From Lysobacterales bacterium (GTDB taxonomy: Bacteria; Pseudomonadota; Gammaproteobacteria; Xanthomonadales; Xanthomonadaceae): a stretch of DNA of 64,000 nucleotides. The stretch's first letter is position 1, and every line of letters starts with the position of its first letter. Positions 1-9,548 of the stretch are shown here, piece by piece. The position numbers were made by a program, and so were the translations under genes. The stretch is taken from positions 806,001 to 870,000 of the forward strand of contig JADCRD010000001.1 in assembly GCA_014946745.1 (NCBI GenBank), in the 5' to 3' direction. The notes beneath the pieces are model-generated. The model made no database searches, had not been told where the DNA came from, and saw only the letters and a list, made by a program, of their open reading frames with translations.

Positions 1-986
1 ACCGCGGAGAAGATCAGCAGGAAGCCCACCGACACCCAGGGGTCGATCCGGAACTCGGTGTTCAGGATCAGTCCCTTGAACAGGTCGACGCTGTAGCTGG
101 TCGGCATGACACGAGCGATCGCTTCGGTCAGCGGGAACTTGCTGGCCGGGAAGAACAGGTCGCCGAAGAACACGATCACCAGATTGACGACGGTGAACAC
201 ATGGACGCCCGAGGAGTAGCTGGGCAGGACGCAGGCGATCGCCAAACCGAAGGAAACGAAGGCCGCTGCCACAGGGATCGAAACCGCCAAGGTCAGCAGC
301 CAGCGTTCGAGGCTGAGGCCGGTGTCCAGAAGCGCAACAGCGCAAAGCAGGAACACCAGGGTGATGCCAATCGCCAGCAGCAGTTTGGTCAGGAACTCGG
401 CCGCGAAATACGTCCAGAACGGCAAGGGCAGCATGCGGTACAGCCGAAGCGTGCTGGCGGAGCGTTCCTGCAGAACCTTGGCTCCGGTGGTGAACAAACC
501 GAGATTGAGCAGGCTCATGATGATGATGGCCGGCAGGAAGAACAGCGGACTGGTCTCGCCGTCCACCCAGACCGTCTGCACCTTGAGCTGTGGCTGCAGC
601 GCCATGATCTGTTGGGTGAGCACGGCGACCAGCGGTCGATCCATGCGGTAGGCCGAGATCTGCAGCGTCTCGCCATCGGTTCGGCTGATCCCGATGCGCG
701 CCTTCTCCTGCTTCACCTCCAATGCGGCGTCCTCGACGCCGTGGCGCAGCGAAAACGCTTCTTCATCGAGCTTGAGCTCGCTGGCGAGCAGCGGCACCGT
801 GGTGTCGAAGACGATGCCGACCCGGGTGGCAGGTGCGCTCAGGTAGTAGGCGTACGAGTAGAGCAGCAGGAACACCACCGGAATCGCCAGCGTCATCACC
901 AGCGAAATCACGTTGCGGCGGAAGTAGGTCACCGACATGCCGCTGAACTGCTTGACCGCCCGCAAATCAGAGGGAGGGCTGGACAT
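1..986 (-). CDS. ABC-2 type transporter permease (3' end outside window)
   Basis: Membrane subunit of an ABC exporter, paired with the ATPase directly upstream. The protein starts MSSPPSDLRAVKQFSG at 986 and about 328 codons are visible before the window edge; the C-terminus is missing. Residues about 27-46 form a first membrane segment (SLVMTLAIPVVFLLLYSYAY). A long polar loop of some 130 residues follows, then several hydrophobic segments (for example PAIIIMSLLNLGLF and LLLAIGITLVFLLCAVALL). This one-helix, large loop, helix-bundle layout is that of the ABC2_membrane_3/YhhJ-type permeases. The ATPase stop and this start are separated by one base, so the two are translationally linked. The precursor-like peptide upstream suggests export of that peptide, which is inference; a generic drug or lipid exporter cannot be excluded. 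Confidence 0.85.
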   Translation of the reverse strand, partial: MSSPPSDLRAVKQFSGMSVTYFRRNVISLVMTLAIPVVFLLLYSYAYYLSAPATRVGIVFDTTVPLLASELKLDEEAFSLRHGVEDAALEVKQEKARIGISRTDGETLQISAYRMDRPLVAVLTQQIMALQPQLKVQTVWVDGETSPLFFLPAIIIMSLLNLGLFTTGAKVLQERSASTLRLYRMLPLPFWTYFAAEFLTKLLLAIGITLVFLLCAVALLDTGLSLERWLLTLAVSIPVAAAFVSFGLAIACVLPSYSSGVHVFTVVNLVIVFFGDLFFPASKFPLTEAIARVMPTSYSVDLFKGLILNTEFRIDPWVSVGFLLIFSA

Positions 987-987
987 G

Positions 988-1908
<921 letters not shown>

Positions 1909-1978
1909 GGCGAGTCTCCAGGCCGGTCGGCAGGGAGGACCTGCGCGTGGCCAGCGCGCAGGTCCGGCCCGGTCAGGT

Positions 1979-2197
1979 TTACTTCTGCTGCTGGGCGGTG
2001 GCCGAGCCGTAGGTGCCGAGCGAACCGAGCGTGCCGGCGGTGCCGCTGGCCGAGCCGAAGGTGCCGGCGCAGCCGGCGGTGCCCAGACAGCCCGACGCGT
2101 TGGCGGTCACGCCTTCGGCGGTGATCTGGTTCTCAACGCTGCTGTCGCCCAGCACGACGTCCAGGGAAGCGTTCGGAGCGTTTTCGATGTTCTGCAT
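1979..2197 (-). CDS. RiPP-precursor-like small peptide (72 aa)
   Basis: I do not recognise the family. The 72-residue peptide starts MQNIENAPNASLDVVLGD; the ATG at 2197 is chosen because an AGGA ribosome-binding site lies about 9 bases upstream, better placed than for the earlier in-frame ATG at 2242. The first ~35 residues are polar and acidic with no signal peptide, like a leader. From residue 37 the composition switches to Cys, Gly, Ser, Thr and Ala (CLGTAGCAGTFGSASGTA, then GTL-GSL-GTY-GSA), a loose three-residue rhythm ending in AQQQK. Two Cys and many Ser/Thr next to Gly are the substrates of azoline- or lanthionine-forming enzymes. An ABC exporter follows 70 bp downstream. Candidates are a TOMM (SagA/microcin B17-like) precursor or another modified peptide. 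No modification enzyme is visible because the operon leaves the window. Confidence 0.6.
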   Translation of the reverse strand: MQNIENAPNASLDVVLGDSSVENQITAEGVTANASGCLGTAGCAGTFGSASGTAGTLGSLGTYGSATAQQQK

Positions 2198-2478
2198 GAC
2201 GGTGTCCTCGTGAGTTCTCGTGGTTTGGATTGCGCCAGTCACTGGATGCAGTGCCCTGACGAAATCGAGAACGGAGGCTCCGCGAAAACCGTATCAGCGC
2301 GATTTCGAGACGCCGGCCGCGGGCGCGTCTTCGGCGAGTCCGCGCGACGGCGTGTTGGGGGCGTACGGGCGCACGCACCGGGTTCTGTCGCCGATGCGGG
2401 CGTGGCGTTTGCGCCGCGCGGACAAGGCAGGGCGCGCGCCTAGAGCGGGGGCGCGATGCACGAGCGCTAGTCGCGAGA
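2198..2478. other. Intergenic region upstream of the small peptide
   Basis: About 280 bp without a supported gene. It should contain the leftward promoter of the peptide-exporter operon, but no convincing -35/-10 pair is visible. The short frames here look like chance open frames of GC-rich DNA. Confidence 0.4.
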
Positions 2479-2640
2479 GCTCGCAGGCTGTAGAAAAACA
2501 GCTTGCGAGCGCGGCCAGGGATGGCCGGGACGACGAAGCAAGCGCGTCAGCGATGGATGTGTCGTGAGTCGGTACGGACCTGCGCCGGACCGCCGACTTG
2601 AAAAGCTCCCCGGAAGGGAGCTTTTCGACAAGCTGCTCGC
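2479..2640 (+). repeat. 160-bp structured repeat, copy A
   Basis: This copy closely resembles, by eye, the element at 32407-32566, in the same orientation. It opens with a hairpin (GCTCGCAGGCTG / CAGCTTGCGAGC, 2479-2510), contains GGCCAGGGATGGCCGGGAC and GGACCTGCGCCGGACCG in the middle, and closes with a second hairpin (GAAAAGCTCCC / GGGAGCTTTTC, 2600-2626). The two ends are imperfect inverted repeats of each other. It lies 27 bp beyond the stop of the leftward methylglyoxal synthase gene, so the right-hand hairpin may also act as its terminator. No coding capacity is seen. It could be a MITE-like element or a family of structured RNAs. Confidence 0.75.
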
Positions 2641-2667
2641 CTCGCGTGTGTCGGAGGTGCGCTGGGT

Positions 2668-3549
2668 CTATCGCCGCTGCGCGCGCAGCGCCGCCGCTGC
2701 GCACCAGCGCTCGGCGACGGCTGGCGAGGTGACACAGACCGCGCGCTCGGAGGCCACGCGCACGGCGCGCTCCAGCAGCTGGATGTCGGCTTCATGCTGG
2801 CGGGCGACGTGCGGGTCTTCGAAGAACACCACGCGCTGGCAGCGGTCGGCCAGCACCAGCTCGGCGATCTGCGCGTCCCCGCCCAGCGGGCCGCTCTGGT
2901 AACGGTCGACGAAGTCACGTTCGCGCGGCCAACCTTTCGACCAGGCGAGTTCGTTCAAGCGATTCCCGGTGGTGCCGGTGGCGATGCGGCGAGCGAAGCG
3001 CGCCAGCAGGTCGAAGTGGCGATCGGCGAACTCCACCATGGTCTGCTTGCGCGAGTCATGGGCGATCAGGGCAACGGTCTGCTGCTCGAACGCGAACAGC
3101 GGATCGGCGTCTTCAGTGCTGCCGAGGCCCGCCAGCACGCGCTCGACTTCGATCCACTCGACCGCGCCCGCGAGCGTCGAGACGAAGGGCTTGTCGTGAG
3201 TCACGCACTGGCGCTTCAGCGCCTGCGCCTCGGGATAGATCGACGACGGGTCGACCGGGTCCATCAGGTAGATGGCGCCGTCCAGCGCGGGCGCGATCTC
3301 GGTGCCGCCGGCGATGCCCGAGACCAGCTTCATCAGGCCGCCCTCGCGCCCCATCGGGTAGCGCACCAGCCCCGGGTGATCGGCCAGCGCGCGCCGCGAC
3401 TCGATCACGTCGAAGGTGCGGCCGACCGCATGCAGGCCGAGTTCAAGCGCGCGCAGGCTGGGGCCCGAGCGCCGCAGCCAGCGGAACAGCAGGGCATCCG
3501 GGCCTTCGTGGTGGCGGCGGTTGGCGGCGAGGCCGAAGCGGAGAGGCAT
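2668..3549 (-). CDS. mgsA: Methylglyoxal synthase with tandem MGS-like domains
   Basis: The predicted reaction is dihydroxyacetone phosphate to methylglyoxal plus phosphate in the cytosol, a bypass of lower glycolysis. Family members have about 150 residues; this protein has 293 because the fold appears twice. The C-terminal domain (about 157-285) keeps the catalytic set: H164/D165/K168 in AHDSRKQ, TGTTG 191-195, D225 in SGPLGGD, D245, and H252/D255 in QHEAD. The N-terminal domain (about 4-135) aligns by pattern (FGLAANRRHH, GRTFD, YPMGREGGLMK, YLMDPVDPSSIYPE) but lacks the His-Asp pair and the TGTTG phosphate loop, so it is probably non-catalytic. ATG at 3549 is the natural start. It is transcribed alone and is followed downstream by a structured repeat. 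Confidence 0.85.
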   Translation of the reverse strand: MPLRFGLAANRRHHEGPDALLFRWLRRSGPSLRALELGLHAVGRTFDVIESRRALADHPGLVRYPMGREGGLMKLVSGIAGGTEIAPALDGAIYLMDPVDPSSIYPEAQALKRQCVTHDKPFVSTLAGAVEWIEVERVLAGLGSTEDADPLFAFEQQTVALIAHDSRKQTMVEFADRHFDLLARFARRIATGTTGNRLNELAWSKGWPRERDFVDRYQSGPLGGDAQIAELVLADRCQRVVFFEDPHVARQHEADIQLLERAVRVASERAVCVTSPAVAERWCAAAALRAQRR

Positions 3550-3641
3550 GGTGATCTCGAAGCGGCAGTGGCAGACCGCCCCACGTTAGCGGATGCAGGC
3601 CGCACGGGCGCGGGCCTGCATCCGTATTCAGCACCACGCTT

Positions 3642-4796
3642 CTAGCGTCGACCGACCAGGCCGAAGCCAATGGGGCCGTTGTCGCCGACCAGGATCAGGC
3701 GCTCAATGCCGTCACCGCGCTGCACCCAGGCGCGGCCGGTGAAGGGCGCTTGCGAGGGGTGTTCGCTGTCGCGCAGTTCGAAGCCGAGGAAGTAGTGCGA
3801 CTCCGCAAGGGGAACCAGATCGCCGGTGAGACGGCAGGGGCCAGGCTCGGCTCCGCGAAGAATGCGCAGGCAAAGACGGCCTTCATCAGTGAGTTGCAGC
3901 CTGGCGTGATGGTCGATGAACTGCCCACCCATCCGCACTTCCCAGACGCCGCCAACGCGCTGCGTGGACACAGGGGATACAAACTCCTGCGGGCTCGGCG
4001 TCAGCGAAAGCTGGAAGCTGCGCCCGTTTTGCGTGCGCAGCCGGAAGGCGCCGCCGCCGGTGCTGAACGTGCCCTCCAGCTCGGTAGGGACCAGCCCGTT
4101 CGGATGGCCGCCCGTCCAGTTGCTCCCGTGTCGCGATAACTGAAGCGCCGAGTCGTCGGAGTATGTCGCGCGGGTCACCCAACCGACGTGCCCGACGAAA
4201 CTGGGGCCCGGCACCGAGTCCTCGGTGCCGCCGAGCGCTGTCAGCACCCGCAGCTCACCGTGCTCGTCCACGCTGGCGAAGGCAGCTGCAGGACTGCTGC
4301 CGGGGAACTGGAGCTCAACGCCCGACAGGAGAGTAGGCGTGGACGCTGGGTCGGGCAGATCGCAGCCGAGCCCGCTGACTCGCGTGAGCCTGCGGATTGG
4401 GGTGCTGCCGCTGCCCATGCCCGCCCAGGTGCTCCGCCATCGCAGAAGCGCGTGCTCGCAGCTGATCAGCTCGATGCTCACCGTGCCCCAGGTGCCTCGC
4501 CTGAGGTCGCGCGGCTGGAAGCTGCCGAAGCGCATGCCGCGATTCACGTAGGCCGTGGCCTCGATGCGGCGCCCTTCGATGCGGCCGTCAAGATACAAAT
4601 GCAGTGGCTCGCCCTGCAGGTCATAGACGAACCAGAAGGCCAGCGCGCGCTGCTCATCGAGGATCTGGATCGACAGGCCGTGGCCGCTCTGCTCAGGGTT
4701 GTACCAGGCTCCGCTGATGCCGGGTGGCAGCTGGGCAAATGCCGGCGTGAACAACAGCAGGGCGAGCAGCGGAAGCCGGGAGAAAAATGTCTTCAT
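3642..4796 (-). CDS. Secreted WYNPxQSGHG-motif protein (paralogue 1)
   Basis: A protein of unknown function (384 aa). It has a clear Sec signal peptide (KTFFSRLPLLALLLFTPAFA, cleavage near residue 21). The mature N-terminus carries ISGAWYNPEQSGHGLSIQ, then a strand-rich domain with YLDGRIEGRRIEATAY and MRFGSF. The C-terminus ends LVGDNGPIGFGLVGRR. The gene 108 bp upstream encodes a paralogue that shares both the N-terminal motif block and the C-terminal ending, so the pair arose by tandem duplication; their middle parts have diverged. Two conserved Cys in the first domain could form a disulfide. A surface or periplasmic location is inferred from the signal peptide; no catalytic motif is recognised. 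Confidence 0.85.
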   Translation of the reverse strand: MKTFFSRLPLLALLLFTPAFAQLPPGISGAWYNPEQSGHGLSIQILDEQRALAFWFVYDLQGEPLHLYLDGRIEGRRIEATAYVNRGMRFGSFQPRDLRRGTWGTVSIELISCEHALLRWRSTWAGMGSGSTPIRRLTRVSGLGCDLPDPASTPTLLSGVELQFPGSSPAAAFASVDEHGELRVLTALGGTEDSVPGPSFVGHVGWVTRATYSDDSALQLSRHGSNWTGGHPNGLVPTELEGTFSTGGGAFRLRTQNGRSFQLSLTPSPQEFVSPVSTQRVGGVWEVRMGGQFIDHHARLQLTDEGRLCLRILRGAEPGPCRLTGDLVPLAESHYFLGFELRDSEHPSQAPFTGRAWVQRGDGIERLILVGDNGPIGFGLVGRR

Positions 4797-4904
4797 GGGA
4801 CTCGTTCCTTTGCAGAGAGGTCGCGAGCTTGGCGTCCGGGCAAACGCGGACGAGCGCGCGCGACAGCAAGACGCCTGGACGTACAGGGTCAGTGCGCTGC
4901 TGTC

Positions 4905-6029
4905 TCAGCGATGGCCGACCAGGCCGAAGCCGGTCGGACCGTTGTCGCCGACGAGGACGATACGCAGCGAGTCGCCTTCGCCCTGCAGCCAGCCACGGCC
5001 GACAAAGGGCATGTCAGAGCGCGTGGTGTCGCTCAGGCTGAACTCGAAGAAGCCGGCGCTGCCCGCGTGCAGCGAGACCGTGCCGCGGTAGCGGCAGTCC
5101 GAGCCGAGGTCGAAGCAAAGGCTGCCGTCGGCACCGATGCGCAGCCCCACCGGCAGGTTGAAGAACTGCGTGCGCGTGACCACCCGCCAGTTCTGGGCCA
5201 GGGACGCGAGAGTCAGCGGCTGCGACAGCGGCGACGCAGACGGCGCGAGCTGCCAGCGCTCACTGGAGCCGTTGTCGAGCTGCAGGGCCAGCACGCCGCC
5301 GTCGGCTCCGATCTGCCAGTCGGCCGATGAGACCGCGGACGGCGCATTGAGCCAGGGCGCCATCGAGTAGCGACTCAGCTCGACGGTTGAGTCCTCGCGT
5401 GGCCGGGCCTTGATCAGCGCCCCCGGGAATCCGACGTAACCGGTCACGGGAATGGCGTCCGGGTGAAAGGCGCTGACGGTCTCCAGCGCCCACAGCCGAC
5501 CCTGCTCGTCGCGTGCGGCATAGCCCCGGCCGTCGGGATAGACGTCGCGATCGATGGTCAGGGCATAGGCAGTCGGAGGATTCGCGTTGAGGTCGCAGTC
5601 CAGCCCCGCGATGCGCGTTAGCCGGCGGATCTCGCTGCTGCCGCTGCCGTAGCCGGGCAGGTCGCTGTCCCACTGCAGCAGGCCGCGATCGCAGCTGCTG
5701 AAATCCAGCGCGACCTCACCCCAGACGGGCATGTTCAAGTCCTCCCGGCGGAAACTGCCGAAGCGCATGCCGCGCGGCGCGTAGGCGGTGGCCTCGATGC
5801 GGCGCCCTTCGATGCGGCCGTCCAAGTACAGGTGCACCGGATTGCCCTGCGGGTCGTAGACGTACCAGAAGACAAGCGCGCGCTCGTTGTTGAGGATTTC
5901 TACCGACATGCCGTGTCCGCTCTGTTCGGGGTTGTACCAGGCGCCGCTGATGCCGGGCGGCAGCTGGGCGGCGGCGAGTGCGGGAAGGAGCAGGGCAAGG
6001 CAGGCGAGGCTGCGAGGTATGGACGTCAT
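4905..6029 (-). CDS. Secreted WYNPxQSGHG-motif protein (paralogue 2)
   Basis: Paralogue of the gene directly downstream, 374 aa from the ATG at 6029, which has GGAGTGA about 6 bases upstream; a longer in-frame extension lacks coding character. The signal peptide is TSIPRSLACLALLLPALAAA. The mature start LPPGISGAWYNPEQSGHG is identical to the neighbour, followed by YLDGRIEGRRIEATAY and MRFGSFRREDL. The protein ends LVGDNGPTGFGLVGHR. The middle region (about 150-330) differs strongly from paralogue 1, as if the two ends are under constraint and the centre is variable. Function unknown; exported. The two genes may be co-transcribed (107-bp gap). Confidence 0.85.
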   Translation of the reverse strand: MTSIPRSLACLALLLPALAAAQLPPGISGAWYNPEQSGHGMSVEILNNERALVFWYVYDPQGNPVHLYLDGRIEGRRIEATAYAPRGMRFGSFRREDLNMPVWGEVALDFSSCDRGLLQWDSDLPGYGSGSSEIRRLTRIAGLDCDLNANPPTAYALTIDRDVYPDGRGYAARDEQGRLWALETVSAFHPDAIPVTGYVGFPGALIKARPREDSTVELSRYSMAPWLNAPSAVSSADWQIGADGGVLALQLDNGSSERWQLAPSASPLSQPLTLASLAQNWRVVTRTQFFNLPVGLRIGADGSLCFDLGSDCRYRGTVSLHAGSAGFFEFSLSDTTRSDMPFVGRGWLQGEGDSLRIVLVGDNGPTGFGLVGHR

Positions 6030-6349
6030 GAAGGTCACTCCGGCAGTGCGAGAAATGGATCCAGCAGGAAAGACGGCAGCGGTACGCGTCATCCCGTCTA
6101 CGCAGGTTCGACGACGTGCCGCGAAAGGGCGCAGCACAGGCTGCCCGTGCAGGATGCCAAAGCGTCGGCCGCTGCACTGTTGCGTGACTGTAAGCCTGTT
6201 GTAGCCGCCCTTCGGGCCTGTGGGCTCGGGCGGTCGGTGGATACACGGAGGGCGTGAAGAGAGCGCGGCCCTCGTCGTGACGGCATCCGGCGGCGTTCGC
6301 TGAACGCCGACGTTCCTCTCGCGGCTGATTCGTGCGCGTGTGACCGGGC
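6030..6349. other. Intergenic region with an 8-bp-stem hairpin
   Basis: About 320 bp between two leftward genes. It holds the hairpin CGGCGTTC-gct-GAACGCCG at 6291-6309, 40 bp after the rnfB stop, a possible terminator of the mtn operon, although no T run follows it on the minus strand. The rest should contain the promoter of the secreted paralogue pair. No gene is supported. Confidence 0.4.
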
Positions 6350-6886
6350 TCAGCTGCTGAGCGTGACCGGGATGCTGCGCCACTCAGGCTTCGGCGGCTC
6401 CAACGGCCGCATCTCGATGCAGTCGACCGGGCAGGGCGGCAGGCAGAGGTCGCAGCCGGTGCAGAGTTCGGCGATCACCGTGTGCATGCGCTTGGGCGCG
6501 CCGACGATGGCGTCGACCGGGCAGGCCTGGATGCATTTGACGCAGCCGATGCACAGCTCTTCGTGGATAAAGGCCACCCGCGGCGGCTGCTCCACGCCGT
6601 GCTCGGCCGACAGCGGCTTGGGCTCGCGGCCCAGCAGCTCAGCGAGCGCGCGCACGCCGGCTTCACCGCCCGGCGGACACTGGTTGATGTCAGCCTCGCC
6701 GCGGGCGATGGCCTCGGCATAGGGTCGGCAGCCGGGGTAGTGGCACTGGCCGCACTGGGTCTGCGGCAGCAGCGCGTTGATGCGCTCGACCACAGGATCC
6801 GCATCGACGCGGAAGCGTCGCGCCGCCCAGCCGAGCAGGGCGCCGAGCGCGAGCGAGAGCAGGACGAAGGCGATCAGTCCGCTCAT
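6350..6886 (-). CDS. rnfB: RnfB-like iron-sulfur electron transport protein
   Basis: The 178-residue protein begins with one membrane helix ([21 protein letters not shown]). A four-Cys cluster of the Fer4/RnfB N-terminal type follows (CGQCHYPGC, then C at NQCPPGG). Two 4Fe-4S ferredoxin motifs come next ([14 protein letters not shown] and [14 protein letters not shown]). This is the RnfB/RsxB layout, an electron-transferring subunit of the Rnf/Rsx complex at the inner membrane. No other rnf genes are nearby, so it may act alone or with a distant set. It is the last gene of the mtnBDC-peptidase unit, 7 bp after the upstream stop, which suggests co-transcription with no obvious metabolic link. 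Confidence 0.93.
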   Translation of the reverse strand: MSGLIAFVLLSLALGALLGWAARRFRVDADPVVERINALLPQTQCGQCHYPGCRPYAEAIARGEADINQCPPGGEAGVRALAELLGREPKPLSAEHGVEQPPRVAFIHEELCIGCVKCIQACPVDAIVGAPKRMHTVIAELCTGCDLCLPPCPVDCIEMRPLEPPKPEWRSIPVTLSS

Positions 6887-6893
6887 CGCTTCG

Positions 6894-8291
6894 CTACTGC
6901 GCCGACGCCGCGCCGAGATGCGCGCGCAGGGCCTCGCCCATGGCGATCTGCGGCTCGGAGGCCTCCAGATCTTCTGCGGACTCGCGTGCGGCGACCTTGG
7001 CCTGGGCCAGGGCGAACGCCTGCTCCCAGTCCAGGGTTTCGTTGAGCGCTTCGATCAGCAGGGCCCGCCCGAAGTAGGTGAAGTCGGAATCGACGCCGCA
7101 GCCGAACGAGGTGCGGTCCGCGCGTGCGGCGGTGATCACCAGCGTGTGCTCATCGGCCAGCGCCGGCAGAAAGCCACCCGAGTAGCAGGCCGAGACGATC
7201 AGGATGCGCCAGCGGATGCCGGCGTCATCGAGCATCTCGCGCAGGTCTTCGGGCGCGATCGGGTTGAGCGGCAGCGGGTCGAGGGCGACGTGCAGCCGGT
7301 GGTCCTCGTAGCCGTGGGTGGTCATGAACAGCAGCAGCACGTCCTCTTCGAGGTTCATGCGCCGGCCGAAAGCCTTCAGCGCCCGCGCGAGATTGGTGCG
7401 GCTGGCCAGCGGCGTCGCCTCGACGGTCTGCGGATTGTTCAGCAGGCTCAGCACCCGCGGGCCGGCGCCGAGGCGCTCGGCGAACAGCTGGGCCGCGTAC
7501 TCGACCTCGTTGCGGAACACGTTTTCGGCGCCGTCGGCGCCAAAGGCCAGGGCGAACAGCTCGCGCTCACCCGGCTCGCCCTTCGGGATGGTCGACAGCG
7601 CCTCGCGCAGTCGACGCGGCTGCTCGAACATCAGGGCTTCCGGGTCGAAGTCGAACTGCGGCTGCTCGGCCTCCCACTCGGCTGCAAGCGCGTCCACGTC
7701 GGGATACCAGAAGCCGGTGTAGCGGGCGCCCTGCAGGGGCAGCAGGCCGCCGATCGCCATCAGCGCGCACGCCGCCAGGTGCCGCAGGGGTTGGCGCTCG
7801 GGCACCAGCCAGCGCAGCAGGCGCCAGATCAGGGCGAAGGCGAACAGCCAGGCCACCAGCAGAAGCAGCGCCGTCTCGCGCTGGCCCGCGGCCGCCGACT
7901 CCGCGCCCAGCAGCCCGCCCAGCCAAGCCTCGATGTCCTCGGGGGGATAGAAGGGCAGGGCGGCGAGCAGGATGCGCAGCGGCAGCAGCCCGATCAGCAG
8001 ATAGCCGGCCAGCGCCCGCCATCCGCCCGGACGCCGCAGCAGTTTGGCGGCAGCACTTGCGAGCAGGCCGAGCAGGGCGACGCTGCCGCAGACCGCCACC
8101 AGATGCGCCCAGAACAGTGCCCGTGGATCGGGCACTGCGTACCAGCCGGCAACCAGTTCGACCGCAAGATGCAGTACCAGCCCCCACGCGATCAGCCGGC
8201 CCGAAGGCGGCAGCGGACGCGAGCGCGGACGCAGCAGCAGGCCCAGCTTCAGCCCCTGGCCCAGCCCGGCCAGACGTGCGCGCAAGCTCAT
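6894..8291 (-). CDS. Membrane-anchored C13-family (caspase-like) peptidase
   Basis: A 465-residue protein with two parts. The first ~190 residues contain four to five hydrophobic segments (around 33-50, 62-83, 92-114, 140-160 and 170-187). The rest is a clan CD cysteine peptidase domain of the C13 type, with the catalytic His in MTTHG (H326) and the catalytic Cys in VSACYSGG (C369). Upstream of the His are NNPQT and [11 protein letters not shown], typical of this bacterial family. The start ATG overlaps the mtnC stop by four bases (ATGA), so it is translationally coupled to methionine-salvage genes. Which side of the membrane the active site faces, and its substrate, cannot be told from sequence. 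Confidence 0.88.
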   Translation of the reverse strand: MSLRARLAGLGQGLKLGLLLRPRSRPLPPSGRLIAWGLVLHLAVELVAGWYAVPDPRALFWAHLVAVCGSVALLGLLASAAAKLLRRPGGWRALAGYLLIGLLPLRILLAALPFYPPEDIEAWLGGLLGAESAAAGQRETALLLLVAWLFAFALIWRLLRWLVPERQPLRHLAACALMAIGGLLPLQGARYTGFWYPDVDALAAEWEAEQPQFDFDPEALMFEQPRRLREALSTIPKGEPGERELFALAFGADGAENVFRNEVEYAAQLFAERLGAGPRVLSLLNNPQTVEATPLASRTNLARALKAFGRRMNLEEDVLLLFMTTHGYEDHRLHVALDPLPLNPIAPEDLREMLDDAGIRWRILIVSACYSGGFLPALADEHTLVITAARADRTSFGCGVDSDFTYFGRALLIEALNETLDWEQAFALAQAKVAARESAEDLEASEPQIAMGEALRAHLGAASAQ

Positions 8292-8989
8292 GCGAAGGCG
8301 GCGGGCTCGATGCCGCGGAAGTCGACATGACGGGCGTGGCCGTTCGCGGCCTCGCCCTCACGCGGCTGCGGGTAGTCCTCGGCGCGATCGATCAGCACGG
8401 TGCGCAGGCCGGCCGCGCGGGCGGCGTCGAGCTCTTCGACCACATCCGACAGGAACAGAACTTCAGCCGGCGCGAGCTGCAGCGCTTCGGCGATGCGCGT
8501 GTAGCTGGCGGCCTCGCGCTTGCCGCCGATCTCGGTGTCGAAGTGGCCGGAGAACAGCGGCAGCAGGTCGCCGGCTTCGCTATGGCCGAAGAACAGCTTC
8601 TGCGCGCCGACCGAGCCCGAGGAATAGACGTACAGCGGCAGGCCGGCGGCGTGCCAGGCGCGCAGCTGCTCGGCGGCATCGGCATAGACGTGGGCGGCGA
8701 AGTCGCGGTTCTCGTAGCCGGCCTTCCAGAGCATGCCCTGCAGGGCCTTGAGCGCCGTGTGCTTACGGTCCTCGTCGATCCAGCCCTGCAGCACGGTGAC
8801 GATAGCGCCGCCGGAAGCGCCGGTCTCCATCGCCACCGCATCGACCCAGCGCGCGACCTCGGGGTCCGTGCCGCGGGCCTTGAGAAAGGCCGGCAGGGCG
8901 CGGCGCGCGTAGGGGAAGAGCACGTCCTTGACGAAGGAGATCGAGCTGGTCGTGCCTTCGATGTCGGTGAGCAGGGCGCGGATCGTCAT
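8288..8989 (-). CDS. mtnC: Acireductone synthase (enolase-phosphatase E1)
   Basis: HAD-superfamily enzyme of the methionine salvage pathway. It enolises and dephosphorylates 2,3-diketo-5-methylthiopentyl-1-phosphate to acireductone. HAD motif I is [10 protein letters not shown] (nucleophile D9, with the family-specific E11), motif II is VYSSGS, and motif III/IV is the basic stretch followed by [13 protein letters not shown]. At 233 aa it has the usual length. It lies 4 bp downstream of mtnD and overlaps the next gene by 4 bp. Cytosolic, Mg-dependent by family knowledge. Confidence 0.96.
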   Translation of the reverse strand: MTIRALLTDIEGTTSSISFVKDVLFPYARRALPAFLKARGTDPEVARWVDAVAMETGASGGAIVTVLQGWIDEDRKHTALKALQGMLWKAGYENRDFAAHVYADAAEQLRAWHAAGLPLYVYSSGSVGAQKLFFGHSEAGDLLPLFSGHFDTEIGGKREAASYTRIAEALQLAPAEVLFLSDVVEELDAARAAGLRTVLIDRAEDYPQPREGEAANGHARHVDFRGIEPAAFA

Positions 8990-8993
8990 GGCC

Positions 8994-9548
8994 TCAGGCG
9001 GCCTCGCGCTCGTAGCGCGGGAAGCGCTGGGCGATGTCGGTGCCGGTGAAGTTCGCCACCCAGCCGGCCGGGTTGTTGAACAGGCGGATGGCGATGAAGT
9101 AGGGCTGCTCGCTCATGTCGAACCAGTGGCGCGTGTTGGCCGGCACGCTGATCAGGTCGCCGGCCTCGCACAGCACCTCGTACACCTTGTCGCTCGGGTG
9201 CAGGGTGAACAGGCCCGAGCCGCCGACGAAAAAGCGCACCTCGTCTTCGCTGTGGGTGTGCTCGTTGAGGAACTTCTGGCGCAGGGCGGCGCGGTCGGGG
9301 TGGTCCGGGTTCAGGCTCACCACGTCCACAGTTTGATAGCCGCCTTCGGCCATCAGCCGGTCGATGTCGGCGCGGTAGGCGTTGATCACTTCGTCCTGCG
9401 AGGCGCCCGGCTTGACCGGTGCGGCGGCTTCCCAGCGCTCGAAGCGCACGCCGATGGCGCGCAGCTGCTCGGCGATGGCGGCGTGCTCGCTGCTCTCGAA
9501 CAGCGGCCATTCGGGCTGTGCTTCGTTGAAGATGCGGATGCGGCTCAT
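8994..9548 (-). CDS. mtnD: Acireductone dioxygenase
   Basis: Cupin metalloenzyme of methionine salvage (184 aa). It oxidises acireductone to the 2-keto acid precursor of methionine and formate with Fe, or takes the off-pathway CO-producing route with Ni. The four metal ligands are present: H97 and H99 in EHTHSEDE, E103, and H141 in ANTRHWFD. Its start overlaps the mtnB stop by four bases (ATGA), and mtnC follows after 4 bp, so the three enzymes are made together. Confidence 0.97.
   Translation of the reverse strand: MSRIRIFNEAQPEWPLFESSEHAAIAEQLRAIGVRFERWEAAAPVKPGASQDEVINAYRADIDRLMAEGGYQTVDVVSLNPDHPDRAALRQKFLNEHTHSEDEVRFFVGGSGLFTLHPSDKVYEVLCEAGDLISVPANTRHWFDMSEQPYFIAIRLFNNPAGWVANFTGTDIAQRFPRYEREAA

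Noticed and set aside
2479-2640. Insertion sequence with transposase
   Set aside because: Terminal inverted repeats are present but there is no room or reading frame for a transposase; treated as a structured repeat.
6894-8291. Caspase-like peptidase as part of a defence (metacaspase/gasdermin) system
   Set aside because: No gasdermin-like or sensor gene nearby; it is co-translated with methionine-salvage genes.
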